Source: Mesostigma viride
Lineage: Eukaryota > Streptophyta > Mesostigmatophyceae > Mesostigmatales > Mesostigmataceae
Length of the DNA: 64,000 nt
Direction: 5' to 3'
Assembly (NCBI GenBank): GCA_009746045.1
Contig: RPFO01000050.1
Location: forward strand, 4,438,539 to 4,502,538
Below the pieces are notes generated by a model. It ran no database searches. It was not told the origin of the DNA and saw nothing but the letters and a program-made list of their open reading frames with translations. The translations under genes and the position numbers were made by a program. Shown here one piece after another: positions 41,627 to 64,000 of the stretch (positions within the stretch are counted from its first letter, which is position 1; each line of letters begins with the position of its first letter).

Positions 41627-42255
41627 GTGCAGCAAATGCTGGCTCAGATGCAACTTCCCCAGGTATGTCCTTTCCTATTGTGATTTCTTTGAGTCAACAT
41701 AATCTGCCTTTGTGAATAGTTTGTTGGAGTATATAGGATATATTTGTTTGGTTTGTTGATTATTCCTTCATATACCGTGCCCTAAGGCATGCTGGCTTGA
41801 TGTGCTGGGTGGTGGTGTGCAGGTTGGTGGACGCCGGCTCCCATCCATTGACCCCTTCTCTGGCACGGTCTCTGTGGCGGTGGCTGCGCTCAACTCAATT
41901 GCGACACTGGCCATGTCTGGGAACACGACGCCCGTGCCACGATGGCGCCCGGTGACCACATGGGTGCCATCATCCGTGTCAGCTCCGCCCAACTATGGTG
42001 TCGGCCGCCCATTGCAGCAGTGGCCAAACTTCTCCAATGACTGGACTATGAGCAATGACTGGTTTACCAGCTAAGCTTATACTAGTTTCTGATGTATTAT
42101 TAAGTGAGCCAGTGCTTCTAGTAGAAGGTGATGTCTTAGTACTTATTGTATATTCATGCTGGACTGAAAGAGTACGTGGCGTGCCACTGGCAGCCGAGAC
42201 ATGTGCCTTGTCGATGGCCTGGGTTGCTCTTGTGCCATCCCATTTCATCTCAGAT

Positions 42256-42279
42256 TGAATCATGAAGTTTCATGATTCA
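42256..42279. repeat. 24-bp near-perfect palindrome
   Basis: TGAATCATGAA and its complement around a central GT, about 180 bp after the PHD gene stop. Confidence 0.8.
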
Positions 42280-42284
42280 GTTGA

Positions 42285-43132
42285 TGCTTGCAAGTTTCCA
42301 GCCTGACATGATCGATCGAGTTCATTTGGTCGCACAAAAATGTTTTATTCAAGAGAACAGTGGCAATGGCATCAAACTGCATTGTTTTCCTTTCATTTGT
42401 CACCTTTTGAGCTGTAAACAGTCTATTTTCATGGTATAAATGCTGCCTGCAAGAATCCAGCCTGATATGAGTTCATTTGTTCACTATTCATATTTGTTTC
42501 ATGTAAGAAAAGGGGGAAAATGACGAAAAACTGCACATGTATGCTGTCACATGTCACCATTTGAGCTCAGAATGAGCCCAATTTTTGTGGGTGGTCTATT
42601 TTCATGGTCTACATGCTGCCTGCAAGAATCCAGCCTGATATGAGTTCATTTGTTCACTATTCATATTTGTTTCATGTAAGAAAAGGGGGAAAATGACGAA
42701 AAACTGCACATGTATGCTGTCACATGTCACCATTTGAGCTCAAAATGAGCCCAATTTTTGTGGGTGGTCTATTTTCATGGTCTAGATGCTGCCTGCAAGA
42801 ACCCAGCCTGATATGAGTTCATTTGTCCACTGTTCATATTTGTTTCATGTAAGAAAAGGGGGAAAATGACGAAAAACTGCACATGTATGCTGTCACATGT
42901 CACCATTTGAGCTCAGAATGAGCCCAATTTTTGTGGGTGGTCTATTTTCATGGTCTAAATGCTGCCTGCAAGAATCCAGCCTGAAATGAGTTCATTTGTC
43001 CACTATTCATATTTGTTTCATGTAAGTAAAGGGGGAAAATGACGAAAAACTGCACATGTATGCTGTCACATGTCACCATTTGAGCTCAGAATGAGCCCAA
43101 TTTTTGTGGGTGGTCTATTTTCATGGTCTGAA
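42285..43132 (-). repeat. 173-bp subterminal repeat array, right (inverted)
   Basis: Unit boundaries at 42,301, 42,460, 42,633, 42,806 and 42,979 (first spacing 159, the rest 173). Same sequence as the left array on the opposite strand. The two outermost 30-bp inverted repeats lie just outside the arrays. Confidence 0.93.
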
Positions 43133-43233
43133 GGCTGGATGACCCCTGCTTTATTGACAAATATAAGGATTTAATCACATGTGGAAAAATTGAGTAAAAT
43201 TTATGAAATTGAGCAAACACTTATGAATCCCCT

Positions 43234-43303
43234 CCCATCCACGGGAATATGTGCTACATGATCTCCCAACGGAGTCATGTTATAATTTAATTTTTAATTT
43301 TTA
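43234..43303 (+). mobile_element. LINE 3' end, right half, with stem-loop and tail
   Basis: Continuation of the copy begun at 28,974: GGGAATATGTGCTACATG..., the stem-loop at 43,256-43,280, TTATAATTTAATTTTTAATTT tail-like sequence, then the 12-bp duplication ATGGCTCCCACT (43,304-43,315). Confidence 0.82.
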
Positions 43304-43315
43304 ATGGCTCCCACT

Positions 43316-44080
43316 GTAGCTACTGAGTCAGTTACTTAGGCACCACCAGCTGCAGGTCATTGATCGTTGTATAAATCTGGTAATGGCACAGCTGGCCCTG
43401 GAGACGATGCATGTGATGTCTGCTCAACTTGCCGCACAGAGCAAAATGCACTGGACACAGGAAGAGCTGCGGTGACTTGTTGCATCGTGTCTTCAGTCAA
43501 CTGCATGGAGAAATGTTGCAGCAAACGCAAAAGCCAGCGAATGCATGCACATTATTACACAGGACATGTGCACAAACATCATGGAAGCGAAAATGAAACG
43601 CCATAGATCTATTAGCATGTGATTTATTAATGTTGTGTACATTAGCACATGGGTGGGAGCATGTTCATCTCAGCACAAGCTAGCACGTTTGAATCCGAAG
43701 ACGGTTGGTGAACAAATTACAGATAACTATTACCAAGTGCACAGATAAGAACACGCTGCTATAACAATGCGCACACGTGAGGCACGCTCGATGCCCCAAA
43801 CCCGATGTCTGTAACTTGGCCAGCTTTGGGCCACATAGCCTGGTTCGTCCTGTATACACAACTGATGGGCAGTGCACGAGGGACTACAGAATACACACAT
43901 GTGCGTGGTGCTGGCAAAGCAGTAAACATGTGTGCTGTTGCAAAATTGAGGAAAATCTGACTTTCGGTCGTCGTGCAGACGCAGTTGCTTATTATGTGCG
44001 CACGCCAGCAGAAGCATCTGGAGATGCTCTTTGCGGCATTCTTTTCCGTGCCCGTAGCTACCAGCAAAAAGTAAGTCTTC
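43316..44080. other. Intergenic
   Basis: No gene recognised. Short open frames on both strands have no recognisable domain. The right end should include the 3' UTR of the minus-strand gene ending at 44,081. Confidence 0.5.
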
Positions 44081-55793
<11,713 letters not shown>

Positions 55794-57814
55794 GTAGCTT
55801 TTATCCCAGATGGCTAGCGCGCACGGGGCTCATTTTTCATCGCACCCTTCCCGACGTCATGCGGTATACATGCACACAGCGAGCAGCGACAAACACACAG
55901 GCGAGCAATTGACAATGACACCGATGCACTTTGAAGCACCTTGCGAGCAGTTCTTGGGAGTCAATTTGCTGCTGCCTGTGTCTTTTACCCATCAGATCGC
56001 AGCAATCGCTCACCGGCGAACGGGGCAAAATGCTGACAATAATGACCGTTGCGCGTCGGCTGCAGGCATTGCATTGCAGCCAATTTGTCTCCGCTGACTG
56101 AGACACTACCCTGAGACGACCCCCCGGCGATACAGGCCCAGCGGAAAAGACCCAACCCTCCTGAACCAGGCCTGAACGCGTGTGATTTCCATGAAACCCC
56201 CCTGAACCGTGAACCGGTGAACGGGTTACGTCCGCAACAAAAATAATGTTGTTGTTCCTGGTTGTTACGTTGTTACCCACGCCGCAACAAATGTAAGCAG
56301 ATTAAGTTTGGATACAATGATAGATAGCCAGTGACTAGTGAACAACACTGCACAATGCAGGTAGTCGACAGTTGCCTCTAGGTAGTACTTTCGACCTCTT
56401 ACGTGCTCCAACGTGCGACCGGCGTATAAACTGAACTGCACTGAACCTGCGACCTCTCTTTTCAGCATTTTGTCCCCAAATCTGATACTGGCATTCTCCC
56501 GTGCAATCTGACCGAAAAAATATCTCGTCATTCTCGTGCAATCCAGGTGCAATCTGACCAAGAAAAACAATCCCGACGATCTTACTTCCGACGACGACCA
56601 TGAGGTATTGTGGTGTCCCTCATGGCGACAAACGCAAACACTATTTATTAGGTCAAGGTCAGCAGCTGAAAAATGTTGAATGCTAAGCCAAAGGCGGGGT
56701 TATAATCCAGCGCACCTGTTTTTTAGTGGAAAGCAGCACATTTTGTGCCGGACGACGTCGGCATCCTTGGCCTTCTGCAGGTTTTCCACTCCATGCATGC
56801 AAGGAGGACGTATTCATATTTCATACTGTAGAGTGCCCTCGATCAATTCTGGCGTGACCTGAATTAGACTCGGTTACGCGGGGCACCTGGCTCGCGCCAA
56901 GTAGCTAGATACGGACCGCGGCTCTGTGTGGGCTTAACGACCCCGCCCAGCCTAACCCAGGGCGGGGGTTTTGCAGGGCCGATACCTCAGGTGGGAGGGC
57001 CCTGCTCGTGTCCCTAATGAGTCCCAAAGCATGCGTCATGCCTTTGGCCTGTCATGGCGTATAGCAAACGGCTAGATGAATAAACGGAGACCTATGCTCT
57101 ACACGACATGGGCATTAATTATCTGTAGTGTGCCCCCCCCCCCCGGTTGTGCAGCCATGCAAGACACGAGACATAGACCGCCGCTCTGCCAGTAATGGTG
57201 ATTGATTGTGAGTTCCTTCAACGGGCAATGAGCGCTTAATTACTACTGAGACATGGTAATTAATAATTGATAAACATGGTAATTAATCAGTAGTTAATTT
57301 ACACGTAGGATGAGACACGGTAGGAACAGCCTAGCCTTCCTGATGGCTATCTATTCATCTGGGCAATGGCGCAATGGCAACGTAAAGCGCGAATTGGGAT
57401 CACCGGAGAAGCTCGAATTTACACAAATAGTTGGATTTTCCCGCGAAAACATGTACTTTTTCTTGCCTTCATATAAAATCAATGACAGCTTGTACACTGC
57501 ACCACCACATAAAATCAAATGCTGCGGGTGGATGGACATGCTCCCCTAAGTTTTCAGGCCATTCAAACAAGTGCAGATCCAGTTGACGGATTTCTTCGTT
57601 CAAAATATAACGTCTAGCTCACCACTGGTGTATGGTTCGGAAGAGTCCCCCCCCCCCCATTCTACCATGTCCCATCCCCTTGACCATTCACAATCTGGCG
57701 AACTGGGCTGTGGAGCCTACGAAATAAGCTGGTGACGTGGCCAGAGCAAACATGTGCACGGCCATCTCTTCACGGTCTCCTAATTCGATGCCTCCATGTC
57801 CTGGGCCTGACTAA
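55794..57814. other. Intergenic between two minus-strand genes
   Basis: No gene assigned. A minus-strand open frame at about 56,540-56,350 has protein-like composition ('FGQIARENASIRFGDKMLKR') but no recognised domain; it could be an unrecognised exon. An inverted A/T-rich repeat lies at about 57,236-57,300 (TACTACTGA/TCAGTAGT arms). Confidence 0.45.
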
Positions 57815-57815
57815 A

Positions 57816-57940
57816 GGCATTGGTCACACGCAAGTTCCTGTTGCACCAAGTTCAAGGGCAATGTTCACAGCGCAAACTTCTGTTCCACCAAGCTGAGGGC
57901 ACTGGTCACAGCGCAAACTCCTGTTCCACCAGCCGGTCCA
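57816..57940 (-). repeat. Terminal exon end with stop codon, three copies
   Basis: GGAACAGGAGTTTGCGCTGTGACC at the end of the coding region recurs twice downstream with about 41-bp spacing, each copy less conserved. Confidence 0.85.
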
Positions 57941-60900
57941 CGTAGCCATCACACAGGTGCTGCAGCTCCTCCGAGCAGTCGGTCAAGAGGTCCTCCACCA
58001 GCGTGTCGGTCATCCTGGTTGGCCGCCGCGCGAGGCAGGGGCAGTACCAATGAGACAATGAGGCATATGGGAAGAATGGAACCAATCAGCCTTGGCCTCA
58101 AGGCAACGTAGCCCGTGAGATGGGCAGACATGCCTGCAAGAGCTCTGGGCAGACATGCCAGGAAAACGTGAGGCTGTCATCCAAAGAGCTGCTAAATTGC
58201 TTAACCAAATGGACGCCAGATCGAACTGCTATCAATTCGTGCTAACGAGAAACACCGCAGCCAGATGGAAGCGTGATCAATTCGGGCTCAAGAGAAACAC
58301 AGCAGGGGCAAAGAGCAAGCACGCCGGTTGTCGTGAGGAAGTCGATGGGCCATTGCACGCGGTTCCAACGACCGAGGACCCGCTTGAAGGTCGGCAAGCA
58401 TTCAACCAACCAGTCCAGGGAGCTCTGTAGTTTGCGTGGCCGTTACATGACAAAGAGATCGTACGCAGGAAAGTGGATCTCCTTGTGGCACCATCATCGT
58501 TGCCATGTAGCGCGTGAGCTGGCCTGCCAGAAGAAGAAGAAGAATGTCACTGTTTCTACAGTAAACCCCCCCCCCCCCCCTGCATCACCCTGCAGTGACC
58601 CTGCTAACGCGCTTAAACACAGCAACGCAGCATGATACAGGAAAGACCCAGAACAGGGGAAAGCCACCCTGGGCTGGTGCTTATCTCTCTTCTTCAATTA
58701 CCCGTTGATAAGGTGGCATGTGACCCCTACAGGGGGCCATGTGACTACTGGAAACTCAGTTCTTTCCCCTCCCTCTAGTCTATGCTGACACATCTAGCGG
58801 TACTCAGTCACCAATCCATGTGATAAGAATAGGAGCTGCTGCTTGGTGACTACAATCCTCTTCTGGCGCACGTACATCTCAATGAGCTCCACTGGGTTGA
58901 AGTCGTCGCACTGCGAAGACAGCTCTGCCATGCCGTCCTTCTTGAACCTGGCCCCGCCACAGGTCGGCGGGTGTTGTCATGTGGCGTATGCCAGAGGAAA
59001 CACGTGAATATACAAAGGGGCAAGGACAGCAGGGTTGGCAAGGCGGCCGTGGGAGTGAGTGGGTGGCTTACAGACTGCACGTCATTGGGTAGGGTGTCAC
59101 AAGGGGGACATCCTTTGTGTGGGCTGAGCTGCTTCATTGATCATTCTATTTCAAACCTGTGGTTCTGTCACATGAGGTTCAGCATGCAGCCATATGATTG
59201 GGCGATCAATGACAAGCCAATTATCATATCAACAACTACACATCTGTTCAGTAAAGAACGCGTCCACGATCAAGAGAACGCGGGGGGCGGAGCCTGATGA
59301 TTCTCGCCCATTTCTCCTGGCATCCTGCGCCCACACGCATGATGCGAAACGTGCACTATGGTCGCTCCCTTGCTGGTGCTCACCATGAACAGCCAGACAT
59401 AAGAATAGCTGCAGTGGCTTCTCCCATGCTTGTATCCTTGCACTGCAGTAGGAAAGAGGCGACAGGCGACAGGCGACCCCAGGCCAGCCAGATGCCCTGC
59501 TCTGACCCCCAGGGTGACAAGGCAGTCCATTGATACAAGTGTACACATCTGCCATTGAACAACATGTCCTGAGCAGTGCGTGCTTCGTTTCACACCCTGG
59601 AGGCACAGGCAGGAAAAAACAGGAAGTGGCAACGGACTTCTGCTCTGGAGTACTCGTTCAACATCGCATTAAGACAATGAAAGAGCTGAGAAAGTGCCAG
59701 CGGCACCATAGAGCCGAGCTGTGGCAGATGGCCATGTGAGACAATCGCGTGGCGCCCGCAAGTCCAGCTCGCCCACCCACGTTGCACGCTAGCAAGGACC
59801 GCGTGCGGACACACTCACTTGACAAACTGTTCCCGGCGTTGGGTGACACGCGCCAGCATCTCGTCGCTGACACGCGCGGCGCGCCACCTGTCGCACAGGA
59901 ACGTGGCAGAGTGCAGGGGCCAGAAGGCACGATGGCGCATGGATGAGAAGGCAGGCAGCACCATGGGGAAACCGTCCCGAGCGATGCTGCCAGCCAAATG
60001 CATTTAGGGCAAGCGTGCTCGAGCCTGCCCCCCCCCCCGGCCTGCCGAGACCTCAAGCTTCCACAAACTTTTGCTGACCTGACACGGCGCCTGATGTCAT
60101 AGCGACAACCGATGGGACACGGCGCCTGATGTCAAAGCGACAACCGATGGGACACGGCGCCTGATCACAAAGCGACAACCGATGGGACACGGCGCCTGAT
60201 GTCAAAGCGACATCCGATGGGACACGGCGCCTGATGTCAAAGCCACAACCGATGGGACACGGCGCCTGATGTCAAAGCGACAACCGATGGGACACGGCGC
60301 CTGATGTCAAAGCGACAACCGATGGGACACGGCGCCTGATGTCAAAGCGACAACCGATGGGACACGGCGCCTGATGTCAAAGCGACAACCGATGGGACAC
60401 GGCGCCTGATGTCAAAGCGACAACCGATGGGACACAGCGCCTGATGTCAAAGCGACAACCGATGGGACACGGCGCCTCATATGGCAACAGCACAGAAGCC
60501 TTGGGCGGCAGGGCGCCCACATGTGGAAAATGTAGATAGCTGTGAAGAGATGATTATTAGCCATTATGATCAGTGCACTGTGACTAGGAGCCGCAGCACT
60601 GTGACTGCTTCTTTGCACCAACTGATAGCACTGTTACGAATCACTTGCCGGCTGTCCATTACCCACGGCGCCACGGGCAGCCCGTGACCTCCTCCTGCGT
60701 ACCTCCTCCTGTGGCCGCCGCCAGCATCCTCTTCATCGGCCGCACCGCTAGCACTATATGGGCCACCAGCACTGCTGGGATTGTTATGAGATCTGGTCTC
60801 GTCAGCAAGCCCCCGGGGTGGGTGCTGCTCTTGCCGCAGGCGCTCCGCTGTGGATGCTGGCGCCTGGGAACCAATGCCGCTGCGGTCGCCCCTACCATCC

Positions 60901-63289
60901 GTAGCGTCAGCAGCAGTGGCACCCAGACCAGCCGGCCACGGCACATTAGCCTTCCCCTTGTCCGCCGTGGTGGCAGGAGCAGCCCGCGCATGACTGCTGC
61001 CATCTCCACCCACACTCTCAGACCCACCAAGGCCAAGCCACGCCGACCGCTGTGTACTGGCAGGAGGCACGCCCCCTTGGCCCTCGTCGTGGGCCCTGAA
61101 CGGACGACCCAGGGATGTCGCTGGCACCAGGGGAACACCGCGGTGGGAGGCATCCACGGGGACACTGTGCTCTTCCTGGAGGCGGCGACCGTGACGGGCC
61201 ATGGTGTCCCTGGTAGGTGCGTCGGCGCCGCCAGGGTCCCTACCGGCCAGGGGTACCCAGGTATCCCTCTCCGCCGATGGCAGCCAGCCAGCGCTGCCAC
61301 CCGGGTACCCACTGCCACCAGGGTGTGGTGGTTCCGCCGGCTCAGCTGAGCCATCCTGCGCTGCCAGGTGTCGCAAACGCGGCACATGACCCTCGCCATA
61401 GATGGCATCAGGATTGGCATAGGCCGAGGATCCTGCAGCGAGACGGTTGCCAGCATCAGGCCACTGGCTGGCAGCCACTGCCGTCCTTGACAACGTGGCC
61501 CGCTGGCCACGAGGGGGGTTTAGCCCCCCTGTGGCCTCATGATCAGCATCCGTGCCCTCCGCAGCCAGCACCCGGGGGTGTGACATCAGCCAACGCTGCC
61601 AGATCTGCTCACCCTGGCTCCGCAGCTGCCGCACCCTGGCCGGGTACTCCTGGCGCTGCTGTGCTGCCGCGGCCTCCTCCTCCCTGCGTGCATCCTCCAC
61701 CCCCTGGCGCGCCTCCCTGGCGGCCAGCAACGCCACCGTGTCGTCCAGCACGTCCTCCACCAGCATCTCTGCCAGCTCGTCCGCGTGCTCGCGCATGATG
61801 CTGGCGGCGGCGCGGGCGATGGAGGCCAGCAGGGCAGGGTGGTGCGCACCCTCACGCAGCCACTGCTGGCGACGCCACGAGTCCACGTCCACCATGGGAC
61901 CGCCCAGGTCGCCACCAGGTGGCCCACCCTGGGGCACCCAGGCACCGCCTCCCGTGCCTGTGAACACGGCACCCACACCGCCCTCGTAGGCCCCCTGGTG
62001 ACGCAATCGCTGCACCTGGCCAAAGCTTGCACGGCCACCAGTCATGGTAGTGCCATCAGAGCTTGCAAACGCTCCATCCGCCCTCAGCTGCCGCTCAATC
62101 TCCTTCTCCAGCAGGTTCCTGGCCAGCAGCTGCAGGGACCCTGGCAGCCGGGGCACGGGCTCAAGCCTGGCGGCGGCAGCCTGACCGTCGTCTGGCGCCA
62201 CCGCTGCGGTGCCAGTGGGCCGAAGCATAGCAGCGCCCCTGGGGTCTACCTGGTACGCCCCCTCCAGGCTGCCAGGCCTGTTATCATGGAACTGGCCGGC
62301 AGCAGCTGCACCGACCGTCCCACCATCGCGCCCCCTCGACACCGTCTGTGAGGGCAGCGGCAGGAGCGATGCCCACCGCGAGGTGTCGGCACGCGTGGCG
62401 TCGGCATCAGCATCCGCGCGAGTGGGCGCCCGTTTGGACTCGGCATGCGCACGCACGGCGGTGGAGGAAGGGGGCGCGCCGGCAGACCGCAGGCGCGCAG
62501 GGTCCCTGGGTCCCTGGGCGGGCGCCCTCCCGCGATGCGCCCCCTTGTACGAGCGCCTGTCAATCGTTCCACCCCTCCCCGCCCCCCACTCGTCCAGGCC
62601 GTCGAGCCATGTCCTGCGGGGCCTGCGGGGTGACCGTGTGGCAGCGGTGGAGGAGGGGACGTCCACCCACGCGGGACGAGTGGGACGCCTGCGGGGCATG
62701 TCGGCCAGCTGCCCGCCACCTGGCACGTCACTGGCGCCAGCAGCCATCGCTCCCTCGTGCGCTTGATCCCTGCCTTTCCCTGCCGGCATCTCTGCATGAT
62801 GGCGACCCTCACCAGTTGGGCCCTGCACCTCGGCCCCTCGGCCCTGCCAACGCGTGCCAATGGCGTCCGACGCGACGTGGGTAGGGCCAGCAGCAAGCAT
62901 CTCATGTGAGGGCATCGCGTGCATGCTACTGGCATCTGCACCACCACCCTCCCACGCCGCCCTGTGGTTGGCTTGACGAGGGTGTGGAGGGTTGCCGGCG
63001 TCGTGCCGCATGCCATCCACGCCCCGTCCCCCACCAAATGATGCCCCTGGCGGTGGAGTCGTCCTGCCAGCGGCCACTAGACCCTCTGCTGCCTCGCCCT
63101 GCACTGCGCGACCAGCAGGGACCTGGCTCGCTCCGGCGGTGTCGCCTGCCAGGTGTCCAGCATCTGTGGTTGCGGGCGCTAGACCCCGGCCACCAGGGGC
63201 ATGCCGCTGCGCGCTGGGGGAACGCCCCCCCTTTGGGCGTGGGAAGGGGGCGAACATGCCCGAAGCCTGCTGCTCCAGTAGCGCCTGGT
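57906..63289 (-). CDS. Large Ala/Gly-rich coiled-coil protein, partial model
   Basis: Supported pieces (minus): a long exon from about 63,289 (after CACCAG) to 60,703 (donor GTACGC), about 860 codons; 59986-59819 ('RHRAFWPLHSATFLCDRW', in phase with the long exon); 59442-59384 ('ARIQAWEKPLQLFLCLAVH'); 58947-about 58854 ('FKKDGMAELSSQCDDFNPVE'); and the terminal exon 58014-57906 ('MTDTLVEDLLTDCSEELQHL' to a stop). Phases between the last three do not all agree, so an exon or boundary is missing. The long exon is low-complexity (Ala, Gly, Pro, Arg) except for 'HADELAEMLVEDVLDDTVAL' and the coiled coil after it. 'ELAEMLVEDVLDD' and 'MTDTLVEDLLTD' resemble each other, suggesting a repeated helical motif. 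I do not recognise the family. The N-terminus probably lies right of 63,300 or outside the window. Confidence 0.6.
60081..60478. repeat. 35-bp minisatellite, about 11 copies
   Basis: GACACGGCGCCTGATGTCAA plus AGCGACAACCGATGG. In the intron after the long exon. Confidence 0.95.
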
Positions 63290-64000
63290 GGAGGGCGTCG
63301 GGATGCCAGCAGACAACAAAGACAAATGTGCGTGTATGGGTGGAGTATCATGTCAGCCGCCAGGTGGGTGATGGCGGCAGCAACAACTACCCGATGAGGA
63401 CCAATGCATTGCACACCACCCCTAACGTCACCGTTGCGGTGGCGGATCCAGGGGCCATGGGTACCCTGCCTGCCTCCCCTTTCCCACCGCCCAACCAGGG
63501 GCACACACGCAGCGATCGTACCGTTGCATCGCTGGCTCTGCGGTCTGTGATCGACAGGTGCCATGTGCTGATGAGGGAGCAGGTTGGCCGTGGGCGCGTA
63601 CCTTGTTCCATGGGGCCACCCGTGCTGCATGCCCCCTGTGATAAGGATCACGAGCCCCCCATTCTACCCACCAGGATGCATGACTGCTTGGTGGACCCGT
63701 GACCCATGCCTGGCCATGATGAGAGCAGCGAAGGAAGAAAAATCCTCTTCGTGCCTACTTTCATGGCCCACACCCATAAATTGACCAAGCAGCAGGTAAA
63801 CGGCCCTCCAGAGACGAGCGCGGCGGAGCATGGTCCCCCCCCCCAGCCATGATAAGCAGTAGATCAAGCGGCTGATCAAGTGCGCTGGTCAAGCACCACA
63901 AGCGGGTGATCAAGAGCGCCTCCCCTATAGCCATAAGGAGTCAAGCGATAGGCCAACTGCCCTCGCCCTCACGAGCCAACTGGAACACCGCGCCCCACCC
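63290..64000. other. Right-edge region, possible 5' exons of preceding gene
   Basis: Minus-strand frames at about 63,840-63,760 ('MLRRARLWRAVYLLLGQF') have an exon-like look, but I could not place splice sites. Nothing else recognised. Confidence 0.3.

Larger units (their letters stand above)
38812..42074 (+). pseudogene. PHD-finger gene of the transposon, interrupted by two insertions
   Basis: Starts at ATG 38,812 with an N-terminal Cys/His cluster ending 'HAICVKAIDGNKNGEEWWCP' and 'GCRD', a PHD-type zinc finger (chromatin or histone-tail binding in known families), then an acidic, Ser-rich linker to about 39,473. Sequence between 39,474 and 40,827 looks inserted. From 40,828 a Gln-rich exon continues ('HHWQQLQQLLQQQQHYRLPL') to 'APLAQVQ', where a LINE sits. 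Skipping the LINE and one 9-bp duplication restores 'QVQQMLAQMQLPQ' and a donor at 41,663 (GTATGT). The last exon 41,823-42,074 follows in phase and ends 'NDWTMSNDWFTS'. Joining the first and second parts is inference; the later exons are well supported. Confidence 0.6.
29076..43233. mobile_element. About 11-kb DNA transposon with DUF7869/DDE-like and PHD genes
   Basis: Ends are a 30-bp inverted repeat starting AGGGGATTCATAAGTG: left end at 29,076-29,088, continued after the internal LINE at 32,313-32,341; right end at 43,204-43,233. The flanks join to one LINE 3' UTR, and CCATCCA sits on both sides (7 of 9 bp match as a possible target duplication). Inside, from left: eight 173-bp subterminal repeats, a minus-strand gene of the family I know as DUF7869, a 120-bp-repeat divergent promoter region, a plus-strand PHD-finger gene and about five inverted copies of the 173-bp repeat. 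Later insertions: LINE 29,089-32,312, LINE 40,952-41,626 and probably 39,474-40,827. Without the first LINE and its duplication the element is about 10.9 kb. A role of the DUF7869 protein as transposase is inferred. Confidence 0.8.

Noticed and set aside
56265-56570. 101-codon minus-strand frame as a gene
   Set aside because: Protein-like composition but no domain, no supported splice sites and no neighbour to join; mentioned only as a possible exon.
60081-60478. CRISPR-like 35-bp repeat
   Set aside because: Head-to-tail copies without spacers, in a eukaryotic intron; a minisatellite.

Overview
Eukaryotic nuclear DNA, most likely from a green alga (core chlorophyte, Chlamydomonas/Volvox-like; inferred). 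Grounds: intron-rich genes with phase-consistent GT-AG junctions, a plant-type organellar RsgA GTPase with a transit-peptide-like N-terminus, an EGF-exostosin glycosyltransferase of a kind familiar from volvocine algae, heavy minisatellite load in introns, and a TGTAA motif (chlorophyte poly(A) signal) 3' of one gene. There are no bacterial operons, CRISPR arrays or phage genes, and I recognised no tRNA or rRNA.

Layout. 1-6.8 kb: retroelement debris (decayed LINE reverse transcriptase, decayed ORF1, one young ORF1-only LINE insertion with target-site duplication). 7.3-15.4 kb (-): nine-exon RsgA gene. 15.4-17.8 kb: non-coding, rich in short hairpins. 17.8-26.6 kb (+): three-exon EGF/exostosin glycosyltransferase whose 5.9-kb first intron is almost entirely 28-bp and 6-bp tandem arrays. 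27.0-43.3 kb: a nest of mobile elements. 44.1-55.8 kb (-): fifteen-exon gene for a four-TM protein with a long coiled-coil loop. 57.9-63.3 kb (-): parts of a large Ala/Gly-rich, coiled-coil gene that probably continues beyond the right edge.

The nest can be read from its target-site duplications. A 5'-truncated LINE (28,974 onward, ending at 43,303, 12-bp TSD) was split by an ~11-kb DNA element (29,076-43,233) with 30-bp terminal inverted repeats, inverted arrays of a 173-bp subterminal repeat, a DUF7869/DDE-like gene on one strand and a PHD-finger gene on the other, separated by a promoter region of 120-bp repeats. A LINE with a large in-frame deletion in ORF2 then landed in the left terminal repeat (11-bp TSD), an ORF1-only LINE landed in the PHD gene (9-bp TSD), and a further inverted-repeat element appears to interrupt the same gene. 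LINE copies here share a 3' stem-loop whose arms co-vary between copies, followed by (AATT)n tails.

A second pattern runs through all host genes: the last bases of an exon together with its 5' splice site are repeated in tandem into the following intron (about ten exon ends, 2 to 9 copies). In RsgA all four candidate donors are in the same phase, so donor choice would change the protein by 29-residue steps.
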